From Chitinophagaceae bacterium (GTDB lineage: Bacteria; Bacteroidota; Bacteroidia; Chitinophagales; Chitinophagaceae): DNA of 63,051 bases. The notes under the pieces are model-generated. The model was given only the letters and a program-made list of their open reading frames with translations, ran no database searches and was not told the origin of the DNA. The stretch is taken from the NCBI GenBank assembly GCA_947455215.1, contig CANGNA010000021.1, positions 1 through 63,051 of the forward strand, given 5' to 3'. A program made the position numbers and the translations under genes. This document shows positions 1-6,481 of this stretch, piece after piece (the first letter of the stretch is position 1; each line of letters opens with the position of its first letter).

Positions 1-491
1 GCGGCAAACATGATGGCTTCCCAGTTCTGTCCTTCCTGCAGCTCACCATCGCCATGCAATGAATACACAATGTGGTTATCGTTATTCATTTTTTTAGCCA
101 GTGCAGCACCTGCAGCAACGCTGAGCCCCTGCCCCAGTGAACCACTGGCAATGCGCACACCCGGCAGATGCTCGTGTGTGGCAGGATGGCCCTGCAGGCG
201 GCTATTGAGGTGGCGGAACGTAGCCAGCTCGCTTACCGGGAAGTACCCACTACGCGCCAGCACGCTATAGAACAACGGCGATATATGACCATTGGACAGG
301 AAGAACAGATCTTCACCTATACCATCCATATCGAAGCCCGGCTTGCGGTCCATGATACGGAAGTAAAGAGCGGTCAGAAAATCGGTACAGCCAAGAGAGC
401 CACCGGGGTGACCACTCTGCACTTTATGTACCATCCTAACTATATCGCGGCGCACCTGGGTGGCCATTTCGGTGAGATTTATGTTTTCCAT
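1..491 (-). CDS. Transketolase N-terminal subunit (partial, 3' end outside window)
   Basis: Reverse-strand reading frame starting with ATG at 491-489 and running off the left edge; about 163 residues are visible. It carries the transketolase N-terminal thiamine-diphosphate signatures: SGHPGGSLG at residues 26-34 and HGDGELQEGQNWEA from residue 146. Transketolase moves two-carbon ketol units in the non-oxidative pentose phosphate pathway, in the cytoplasm. In many Bacteroidota and other bacteria the enzyme is split into N- and C-terminal subunits of roughly 280 and 310 residues; whether this copy is split or full length cannot be seen. A minus-strand TAnnTTTG-type element (TATTTTTG, 524-517) lies just upstream of the start and could be its promoter -7 box. 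Confidence 0.92.
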   Translation of the reverse strand, partial: MENINLTEMATQVRRDIVRMVHKVQSGHPGGSLGCTDFLTALYFRIMDRKPGFDMDGIGEDLFFLSNGHISPLFYSVLARSGYFPVSELATFRHLNSRLQGHPATHEHLPGVRIASGSLGQGLSVAAGAALAKKMNNDNHIVYSLHGDGELQEGQNWEAIMFA

Positions 492-592
492 TTGCAGTTA
501 CGGTAGAAATTGCGTGCAAAAATAGGTTTTAGCAGGGAATAAAGAGCATAGAAGTTTTTGGTGTGCATAACCGGTAAACTGTGCTGCAATAA

Positions 593-1078
593 CTATCTCT
601 TCCCCTTGAAAGTTTCCGTAACCGTATCTATAGCAGAGCCGCCGCCGCGGTACTGAATGAGGGATGGTGCGTTGCTATACAACAGACTATCACCAGACAT
701 GCGGATGTAAAAGTTGCCTGAGCGATATCTGCCGCTATCGGATACTTTGGCCGCTACCGACCATATGCCCTGGTAATGCCCTACCTCGTTATCGAACAGG
801 GTGGGCGTAAAGCTGTAGGCGTGATCGCCGAGGCTATCGTAAATGCGGATAGAATCGACCGTAACATAGTGATACACATAGACCTTTAGTGGCATGGTAA
901 AGGTGGTATCGAACATGAACGACGAATTGTCCATATGACAGGTATAGCTGTAGGTGCCCGAAAATGAATCGGTGTACGGCACAGGTACCGGGCCGGGATC
1001 TATAATGGGTGAGGTAGTGTCTTTGTGGCAGGCGGCCAGCAATAGCGGTGCTACTAATAAGTAGTGACTAAGTTTCAT
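593..1078 (-). CDS. Small lipoprotein of unknown function
   Basis: 161 residues. The N-terminus is a classical lipoprotein signal: MKLSHY, a hydrophobic stretch, and a lipobox LLAAC with Cys at residue 17, so the mature protein is probably lipid-anchored facing the periplasm or cell surface. The rest is beta-rich and aromatic (many Tyr, Ser, Thr, Asp), with a proline-rich linker (IIDPGPVPVPY) after the signal. I recognise no catalytic motif or family. Two other lipoproteins of the same size and style lie at 5237 and 5767, but similarity between them is not strong enough by eye to call them paralogues. It stands alone, divergent from the gene at 1650. Confidence 0.75.
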   Translation of the reverse strand: MKLSHYLLVAPLLLAACHKDTTSPIIDPGPVPVPYTDSFSGTYSYTCHMDNSSFMFDTTFTMPLKVYVYHYVTVDSIRIYDSLGDHAYSFTPTLFDNEVGHYQGIWSVAAKVSDSGRYRSGNFYIRMSGDSLLYSNAPSLIQYRGGGSAIDTVTETFKGKR

Positions 1079-1343
1079 AATTGTTGTTTATATCGATGAA
1101 TGATGGTTGTGTTTTGCAGTTTCTGCCGATGAAAAAAAAATGATAGTTGCCGGCAATTTTACTTTAGATACAGGGGCTTATAGTGCTGTTTTGTAAGGGG
1201 TTAATAATATGATGTTTTTCTTTCTATTTGCAGTATCTGCAATTTTGTGCAATTTTTCCGGACGAGGCTTTGCAGTATCTAAGGAGAAGGAGGACATCAT
1301 TTTTTGTTTGGGTTTAGTGTTTTAAAAAGGGTTTATTGCATAG

Positions 1344-1375
1344 CAAAGATACGGTTTGCGGGGAGCGGTTTCCAA
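1344..1375 (-). promoter_or_regulatory. Candidate Bacteroidota promoter in the 1079-1649 gap
   Basis: On the minus strand, TTG (1375-1373), 21 bases, then TATCTTTG (1351-1344), matching the Bacteroidota -33/-7 form. It points toward the lipoprotein at 593-1078 and would give a leader of roughly 260 bases. The rest of the 570-base gap 1079-1649 shows no convincing gene; the overlapping short frames there look like noise. Confidence 0.4.
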
Positions 1376-1649
1376 ATCTTTTTTCGGGTATAGCCGGTTC
1401 GTTTTAAGTGTATTTTGATCAGTCCATTCGGGGTGTAGCCATTTGGCACAAAACGCCTGCTGAGGGGTGTATTTGTACATAAATATCCACAGCCTGTATC
1501 GTGCGCGTTATGTATAGCGCTTTGCCAGTATTGTAAGCTGTTGCCGCGTAGTGCCTTAGCAAAAGCCACACTTACGGGGCATTTGCGGCACGGTATTGCC
1601 ATAAACATAGCGGGTTTATGAAATTGTGCAAACCGAAACGTGAAGAAAA

Positions 1650-2093
1650 ATGAATATGAATGATCTTGTGGGGAATGCTCCCTTTTCTACTAATAATACA
1701 TTGCCAAAGGGCTGGCTGATAGAACAACAGGATGGTGGATCGCTGATAGCCAGGCAAAATGATAAAGCTCCGCGGGGTGAGCTGGCCGTAGCCACCCAAC
1801 TATCGGAACAGTTGCTGGACATTATAGAGATAAAAACAGGTATACAGGTATCTACCGCCTACCTGACCGTGAGTGATGATAATACTTACCATGTGCATTT
1901 ACTGGTGAGCCCGTCGGCCTACCACTCGCCCGGCATAAGGGCTGCGCATATTCTTATAGAGCAGTATGTAGCGGAACATACGAATATATCTATACGTTTC
2001 CATTTTACTATAGAACGGGAGTATGCTATGTATACCAATAAGATCGATACGCAGCGCCTGAAGTTTGTGCATGGGCAGGCGGTAAGGGCGTAG
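1650..2093 (+). CDS. Hypothetical protein, 147 residues
   Basis: Soluble, with no signal peptide or membrane segment. ATG at 1650, with a second in-frame ATG at 1656, so the true start may be two codons later; no purine-rich ribosome site is obvious, which is normal in Bacteroidota. The middle of the protein alternates hydrophobic and polar residues and suggests an alpha/beta fold (LSEQLLDIIEIKTG, then VSTAYLTVSDDNTYHVHLLV, then an amphipathic helix IRAAHILIEQYVAEH). I do not recognise a family. It stands alone between a divergent lipoprotein and a field of intergenic hairpins. That it is a real gene rests on length and sensible composition only. Confidence 0.6.
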   Translation: MNMNDLVGNAPFSTNNTLPKGWLIEQQDGGSLIARQNDKAPRGELAVATQLSEQLLDIIEIKTGIQVSTAYLTVSDDNTYHVHLLVSPSAYHSPGIRAAHILIEQYVAEHTNISIRFHFTIEREYAMYTNKIDTQRLKFVHGQAVRA

Positions 2094-2108
2094 GCTCTGT
2101 TACTGTTG

Positions 2109-2200
2109 GTGTCTTTCGCTCTTACAGAGCTTAGCCTAACTGATCTTATACCCGGGACTACATCCCGGGCTATTATCTTTCGGTCTTTCAGACCGATCCT
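2109..2200. repeat. Three-hairpin repeat unit, copy 1
   Basis: Three short hairpins in a row: GCTCT-tac-AGAGC (2118-2130), CCCGGGA-ctaca-TCCCGGG (2151-2169) and CGGTCT-ttc-AGACCG (2181-2195). The same three in the same order, with similar linkers (tgtctttcgctcttacagag; gggctattatcttt), occur at 57380-57475, about 55 kb away. None has a T-run, so these are not simple terminators. Confidence 0.8.
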
Positions 2201-2220
2201 TCTTTCCAAAATCGGTTGGG

Positions 2221-2472
2221 CGGTAACTCTTAATTTCGGCGATCGGGAGATCGCCTGCACCAACGACGGCATTATAAATGCCGCCGAACTTTACCTATTT
2301 ATTTTTTCTTATTGAACAACCAAACAAACAGTTGGACGCGATTACAAATCGCGCCCAACTGTCTGTTGTAAAGCCTAACTGTTGTGTGATATGATTTGTG
2401 TCGGTAACTCTTGACCTCGGCGATCGGGAGATCGCCTGCACGTGAGGACGCGATTACAAATCGCGCCCAACT
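2221..2472. repeat. Duplicated hairpin cluster
   Basis: Two near-identical blocks beginning cggtaactct at 2221 and 2402 each carry GGCGATC-ggga-GATCGCC (2238-2255 and 2419-2436). A second hairpin, CGCGATT-aca-AATCGCG, sits at 2337-2353 and 2449-2465; the first copy extends outward into complementary arms ACAGTTGG and CCAACTGT (2328-2362, one mismatch). GGCATT-ata-AATGCC is at 2268-2282. No gene is seen between 2094 and 2505. Confidence 0.8.
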
Positions 2473-2505
2473 ACTTTTCTTTGTGCTGTTAGCGGGTGGT
2501 GGTTA

Positions 2506-3771
2506 TTATTGCCGTATGGTAAAGGTGAAGGTGCTGCCTTTGCCGGGTTGGCTTTTTACGGTTATGGTGCCGCCGAGGGCTTCTACCTGTACCTTGGTCA
2601 TATGCAGGCCAAGGCCCTTGCCGTCTACGCGATCGTTGAATCGCTGGTAGAGGCCGAATATTTTATTTCCATGTTTTTCCAGGTCTATGCCTATACCATT
2701 GTCGGCTACTTCGAAATATACGGCCTGGTACTCTTGCCATATTTTGATGCTGAGCTCCAGCGGGCGGGTGGGATGCCTGTACTTTATAGCATTGCTGATG
2801 AGGTTGTACAGGCAGCTTTGCACATATCCCTTTATTGTGTTCACATACTCTGCCCTTGGCGTTATATCTGTATGAATTGTTGTGCGGGCATTGGTGATCT
2901 CTTTGTCTAACGCCTGTAGTATATCGCTGGTCATCGTATTGACGCTGAACGACTCGTATTGCTCATTGATCATCGACTTGGCCGATAATATGACATTGAG
3001 GTCTTTCAGCAGCGCGTCCATATTTTGTGCGGCCTTCAGTATGCAGTCGCGTGCTTCCTGTTGTTCCTCTGCGTTAAGCTCCATATCCATCAGTCCGCAA
3101 GAGGCCAGGATGGTAGCCACCGGCGACCGCAGGTTATGCGACACGATGTAGCTGAACTGCATCAGCTCATTGAACTTATTGCCCAGTTCCCGTATCAGCT
3201 TCTCGCGCTCGGTGGCTTCTGCTTTTTGTTTGGTTATATCCCTGGCACAGCCAAAGGCCACTGTTATGCTGCCGTTTTTGCCTGCGCGCGGCCACATGCT
3301 ATCTTCCAGCCAAAGGTAGCCAGGGTCTTTGTGCTTTTTTACGCGGTACTCGCAGACCACTTCCCGGCCATCTTTTAACTGCCTATGGGCAGCATCGAAT
3401 ATTTCTTTATCGTCGGGGTGAATGGCCCTGCGCCAGATGCCAGCATCTGCCATTACCTGCTCTTCGGTATAGCCGAGCAGCTGGGATATCCGGGGGCTTA
3501 CAAAATCGTAGCTTGCCATGCCCTGCCCTTCGGGCAACTGCAGCGAATAGACTATCTCCCCTATATTCTTTATAGTATCCTGCAGCAACCTGCCTTTGGC
3601 TTCCAGCTGTTCTTTATAAAACCGCAGCTCTTCGCCCAGCATATTGAGGCCGGCCAGCATGGTGTTGAATACATCATCGCTGCTGTCGAGATCGGCCCGC
3701 ACATCAAAATTCCCCTTGCCGAACTCGGTAAGCACCTGGGTCAGTCGCCTGAACTTTTCTTTTTCGCCCAT
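2506..3771 (-). CDS. PAS-domain sensor histidine kinase
   Basis: 421 residues, no membrane segment, so cytoplasmic. Order: HAMP-like or helical N-terminus (about 1-60), a PAS domain with PAC end (about 65-185; YDFVSPRISQLLGY and the terminal DITKQKAE), a HisKA-like dimerisation helix with the phospho-acceptor His212 in FSYIVSHNLRSPVA, then an ATPase domain with N-box NLISNAIKYRHP, G1 DNGIGID, and G2 GKGLGLHMTK. The SHNLRSP form of the H-box is typical of Bacteroidota PAS kinases. The gene follows 6 bases after the STAS-like gene (3778-4191) on the same strand, so the two are very likely co-transcribed. No response regulator is adjacent. The signal sensed is unknown. Confidence 0.9.
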   Translation of the reverse strand: MGEKEKFRRLTQVLTEFGKGNFDVRADLDSSDDVFNTMLAGLNMLGEELRFYKEQLEAKGRLLQDTIKNIGEIVYSLQLPEGQGMASYDFVSPRISQLLGYTEEQVMADAGIWRRAIHPDDKEIFDAAHRQLKDGREVVCEYRVKKHKDPGYLWLEDSMWPRAGKNGSITVAFGCARDITKQKAEATEREKLIRELGNKFNELMQFSYIVSHNLRSPVATILASCGLMDMELNAEEQQEARDCILKAAQNMDALLKDLNVILSAKSMINEQYESFSVNTMTSDILQALDKEITNARTTIHTDITPRAEYVNTIKGYVQSCLYNLISNAIKYRHPTRPLELSIKIWQEYQAVYFEVADNGIGIDLEKHGNKIFGLYQRFNDRVDGKGLGLHMTKVQVEALGGTITVKSQPGKGSTFTFTIRQ

Positions 3772-3777
3772 GCGGTA

Positions 3778-4191
3778 CTATAGATTATTAAGGTATTGCG
3801 ATAGCCATTCCATCGCTTCATCGGCATCGGTAAAGAGCCTGGTAGGCACTGAGGGCCTTGTGAGGCGCAGAAAGAAATTGGCCACCAGGTTACCAATATT
3901 GGAAGTAGTAAGTATGGCCACGGCCAGCAATGCCTTGGCCGGCTCGGGACCCGCATAGAAGGCCCTGGCCTCACGGCTCATAGATTTCAACTTTGTCATG
4001 TTGATAAGAAACGGGCGACGTATACCCTGGGCCAGTTGGATATTGATGCGGGTATTCTCCTCGGCATCCTTTAGTGTGTGCAGTTCCTGCTCGTTGGCCA
4101 CGGCTATGATAATGCCACTACTATCCAGCCATGTAAACCCTGTAGCCGTACTTACCGCATTTGCAGGCGGCCTTAACTCTGTCATCGTCAT
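3778..4191 (-). CDS. STAS-like protein (DUF7793/SpoIIAA-like)
   Basis: 137 residues, cytoplasmic. The pattern INMTKLKSMSREARAFYAGPEPAK followed by NFFLRL..PSVPTRLFTDADEAMEWL matches the small STAS/SEC14-like proteins of Bacteroidota that sit beside PAS histidine kinases; the call is from family pattern memory. Two ATGs in the first three codons (4191 and 4185); the first is used here. It is the upstream gene of a two-gene unit with the kinase at 2506-3771 (6-base gap), suggesting it is a binding partner or input for that kinase. STAS proteins of sigma-factor pathways carry a phosphorylatable serine; Ser and Ser-Arg residues are present in the SMSREA stretch but I cannot assign a site. Confidence 0.75.
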   Translation of the reverse strand: MTMTELRPPANAVSTATGFTWLDSSGIIIAVANEQELHTLKDAEENTRINIQLAQGIRRPFLINMTKLKSMSREARAFYAGPEPAKALLAVAILTTSNIGNLVANFFLRLTRPSVPTRLFTDADEAMEWLSQYLNNL

Positions 4192-4317
4192 TTTCTTGCT
4201 GTGGTGCGTTCAGCATAAATGTAAACAAATATTAGCACAGGAGATGTTAACCCTTCTAAGTCATCATTAAAAAACGTGCTTTGTTACGGGTTAACCATCA
4301 ACAAATTTGTATGAGTA

Positions 4318-4451
4318 GCCGCAGGGTTGCCGCCATCGCGTAACGCTACGGCGGCTGAAAGAAACCCTGCGCTTGTATAGGGATCTTCTATATGCCGCTT
4401 AAGCCGCAGGGTTGAAACCCTGCGCTGGTATAGCCCGTCCTTACAGGACGG
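4318..4451. repeat. Hairpin cluster with a nested hairpin
   Basis: Contains GCAGGGTT-ga-AACCCTGC (4406-4423) and CCGTCCT-tac-AGGACGG (4435-4451). A first copy of the GCAGGGTT/AACCCTGC pair (4321-4328 and about 4363-4370) is interrupted by a second palindrome whose ends are GCCGCC and GGCGGC. The intact form recurs at 12334-12351. Nothing coding is seen between 4192 and 4460. Confidence 0.75.
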
Positions 4452-4460
4452 CACGGAATC

Positions 4461-4832
4461 TTACACAATACGCTGCTCGTATATCACCTGTTTATCGAAC
4501 CCGAACGGACAGAAAACACTGGACCACTTTATAGCCGGCAGCCCAAGGTGTGTAGTTAATATAAGATCGATGAATTGCTGCTGACCGGGGTGCGATGCAT
4601 TGAGATACAGAACAGTACCATTATCGAACAACATATCTACACAGCAGACCTCTTCCAGCCCGGGTGTGGTCTCGGAGTAGCCAATAATACTTTGTAGCTG
4701 GCCGAGCCCCAGCACCACCCTGCCGAAACGTTTCTTCACCGTTAGCTGGCCATTGGCCAACCGCAGTTCTCCTTTCCGGCCTGGCTCATGGTCTACGATC
4801 TGCCCGATATATATGTTGTTTGAGAAGAACAT
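4461..4832 (-). CDS. Hypothetical protein, 123 residues
   Basis: Soluble and beta-rich, starting MFFSNNIYIG at 4832. The sequence runs as short strands (IYIGQIVDHEP, GELRLANGQLTV, RFGRVVLGLGQLQSIIGYSE) that suggest a small beta-barrel or PH-like fold; I do not recognise the family. Its first 42 codons plus upstream DNA are repeated at 5000-5172, making a truncated duplicate. Directly upstream, TAACTTTA (minus strand, near 4847) is one base from the TAnnTTTG promoter box, and the duplicate keeps a similar TACCTTTA. It is flanked by hairpin repeats on both sides. Real-gene status is supported by the intact frame and by the constraint on its start region. Confidence 0.6.
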   Translation of the reverse strand: MFFSNNIYIGQIVDHEPGRKGELRLANGQLTVKKRFGRVVLGLGQLQSIIGYSETTPGLEEVCCVDMLFDNGTVLYLNASHPGQQQFIDLILTTHLGLPAIKWSSVFCPFGFDKQVIYEQRIV

Positions 4833-5124
4833 AGGTTGGTAAAGTTAGGGGTGTTGGGCTGGTTTTCGGGAGTCGGGAGACGCCCGGCCGCGGAGAGCGT
4901 AGTCGGGAGACTACGCTCAGCATGGGTGTTGGGTCGTTTTTCGCAAGCGGACGCTTGCTGTTGTTAAGGACGAAGCGAGACGCTTCGACCAGTGTGGGCC
5001 CCAGCACCACCCTGCCGAAACGTTTCTTCACCGTCAGCACGCCATTGGCAAACCGCAGTTCTCCTTTGCGGACAGGCTCATGGTCTACGATCTGCCCGAT
5101 ATATATGTTGTTTGAGAAGAACAT
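4786..5124 (-). pseudogene. Truncated duplicate of the 4461-4832 gene
   Basis: The frame opening at 5124 encodes the same first 42 residues as the gene at 4461-4832, with only three substitutions (G18V, L25F, Q29V). It then loses similarity and reads through the hairpin string and into the promoter of the intact gene. The tail (PTLVEASRFVLNNS onward) is translated repeat DNA, not protein-like. All three differences change amino acids, which fits a copy released from selection. It could still be transcribed, since a promoter-like box was duplicated with it, and might then read into the intact gene. Confidence 0.7.
4882..4999. repeat. Hairpin string between the duplicated copies
   Basis: Three palindromes in 118 bases: a 10-bp stem with GGGA loop (4895-4918, arms GAGCGTAGTC and GACTACGCTC), GCAAGCG-ga-CGCTTGC (4943-4958) and CGAAGCG-aga-CGCTTCG (4971-4987). 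The GCAAGCG form recurs at 44523-44539 with loop AGA, and the tcgggaga loop context recurs at 2238 and 2419. Confidence 0.8.
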
Positions 5125-5180
5125 AAGTTGGTAAAGGTAGGGGTGTTGGGCGTGTTTCGGGAGTCGGGAGACACAATCTA

Positions 5181-5211
5181 TTGACTTTTCAATGCCGTAC
5201 CTTTACATTTG
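5181..5211 (+). promoter_or_regulatory. Bacteroidota promoter for the lipoprotein pair
   Basis: TTG at 5181-5183, 20 bases, TACATTTG at 5204-5211. Both boxes and their spacing match the Bacteroidota sigma-A consensus. Transcription would start near 5218, giving a leader of about 20 bases before the ATG at 5237. Confidence 0.75.
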
Positions 5212-5236
5212 CGTAAACTATAATGTACCATAGGCT

Positions 5237-5734
5237 ATGACTAAATACCTGCTATTAGCAATTGCATTTGTTGTTACTTTTTCCGCATGCCATAAAAGTA
5301 CGGGCAACGGCATCACCTACACCAATGACAGTGTAACCGTTGAAATGGATTATACTAAAACCACGTATCACGAAACAAAGGCAGCCAACGGAGGGTACTA
5401 CACACATGTAAAGATATCGAAATACGACCAGACCAACAGCAGTTACTACCTTGAGGTATTGGCAGACGACTTGCAAGGCAGCATTACATGTTCAATGAAC
5501 ATAGTGATGAACAAAATGCCGGATGGCAGCTTTCGGCTAGACTCCACCAACACCAACGCCTTGTCAATACCTCAATACTACGGCTACGCTAATAATTATG
5601 CATTTCCTGCAGGACCTGTGATATTTACACACGAAGGCAATGACTATGTGCAAGGCTCGTTCGAAGGCACCGTACAATGTAACACTATCATAAAACAAAT
5701 AAAATGCACCTTCCGGGCAACCATAGAACAATAA
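5237..5734 (+). CDS. Small lipoprotein of unknown function
   Basis: 165 residues. Lipoprotein signal MTKYLLLAIAFVVTFSAC with the lipobox Cys at residue 18. The mature part is rich in Tyr, Thr, Ser and Asn and looks all-beta; the end GSFEGTVQCNTIIKQIKCTFRATIE resembles the closing strands of several small Bacteroidota lipoproteins of unknown role. It has a good promoter 25 bases upstream and is followed 32 bases later by a second lipoprotein in the same direction, so the two form a likely operon. Location is probably the outer membrane or its periplasmic face; function cannot be inferred. Confidence 0.78.
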   Translation: MTKYLLLAIAFVVTFSACHKSTGNGITYTNDSVTVEMDYTKTTYHETKAANGGYYTHVKISKYDQTNSSYYLEVLADDLQGSITCSMNIVMNKMPDGSFRLDSTNTNALSIPQYYGYANNYAFPAGPVIFTHEGNDYVQGSFEGTVQCNTIIKQIKCTFRATIEQ

Positions 5735-5766
5735 ACCAGATCACTAACCGAGAACCAACCTGTAAA

Positions 5767-6354
5767 ATGAAAAAATATTTATACTTGCTGACGGTCCTGT
5801 CTATTGTGTGGTATGCGCCGTCTTGCAAAAAAAGCAATACCACTGCAACCACAGCTGTTACCGACACTTGCAAAGGCACTATCCATGTCAACTACCGTGG
5901 CGTAGATTATAACTATACCTATTCTAACCACGACTCGCTGAAAGTAGCCAAAATAGACCAGGGTAATGCATACTACAATGACACCCTACGATTTTCCAAA
6001 CGTTTCTTACTGACCATACCGGACAAAAGAGCCACTTTTACCGGGTATGTGATACAGATATATGCCAATAAATTAAACGAAACTGAAGACACAGGCATGT
6101 ACAAAATGGGTGGCGAAGGCAACTGTTCCTATGGTAACTTTTACTTTTGGGGCTATACCAGTGCCGATACCGTTAATAATATCATCGACACCTCATCATC
6201 ATTTGCACATATCACCGAATTTACCAGGGGTGTCCGCAACCATATGAAAGGCACTTTTCAGCTGGCAGTAGGACTTAGGGATAGTTACTACAATAGCCAT
6301 TTCATTTACGATAGTGTGTTTTACATAAAAGGAGACTTTGATATAACCAAGTAG
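5767..6354 (+). CDS. Small lipoprotein of unknown function
   Basis: 195 residues from the ATG at 5767, chosen because it gives a clean signal, MKKYLYLLTVLSIVWYAPSC, with the lipobox-like Cys at residue 20; the longer frame from 5704 would bury this signal behind 21 polar residues and overlap the previous gene. The mature protein is beta-rich with recurrent Tyr-Asn and Asp-Ser pairs and ends KGDFDITK. It follows the lipoprotein at 5237 and probably shares its promoter. An almost perfect 22-bp hairpin starts 5 bases after the stop codon. No known domain seen. Confidence 0.76.
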   Translation: MKKYLYLLTVLSIVWYAPSCKKSNTTATTAVTDTCKGTIHVNYRGVDYNYTYSNHDSLKVAKIDQGNAYYNDTLRFSKRFLLTIPDKRATFTGYVIQIYANKLNETEDTGMYKMGGEGNCSYGNFYFWGYTSADTVNNIIDTSSSFAHITEFTRGVRNHMKGTFQLAVGLRDSYYNSHFIYDSVFYIKGDFDITK

Positions 6355-6359
6355 CACAG

Positions 6360-6406
6360 TATGAACTAGTAGGGCGCGATTTGTAATCGCGCCCTACTAG
6401 TTCATA
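6360..6406. repeat. Long perfect hairpin after the lipoprotein operon
   Basis: 6361-6381 and 6385-6405 are exact reverse complements (21 bp, extended to 22 by T6360/A6406) around a TGT loop. The inner part (GGGCGCGATT/AATCGCGCCC) is the inverse of the CGCGATT-aca-AATCGCG hairpin at 2337 and 2449; the outer arms are different but still complementary. There is no T-run, so it may block transcription or protect the mRNA end rather than act as a classic terminator. Confidence 0.85.
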
Positions 6407-6481
6407 TCAAAATACAAAACGCCCCCCCACCCTTTTAACACCTCCCTCACAAAATAATCAATTATATTGCGCATAGATAGT

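Larger units (their letters stand above)
4708..5172. repeat. Direct repeat: partial gene plus promoter duplicated
   Basis: 4708-4881 and 5000-5172 are direct copies (about 12 differences over about 174 bases by eye). Each covers the first 42-43 codons of the hypothetical gene, its start, and about 45 bases upstream. Both copies end at the same cgggagtcgggagac motif. The 118 bases between them are made almost entirely of hairpins. Confidence 0.9.

Noticed and set aside
1333-1608. Possible 91-residue reverse gene in the 1079-1649 gap
   Set aside because: No recognisable motif and odd composition; a promoter-like element lies at its 3' end, so it is more likely non-coding.
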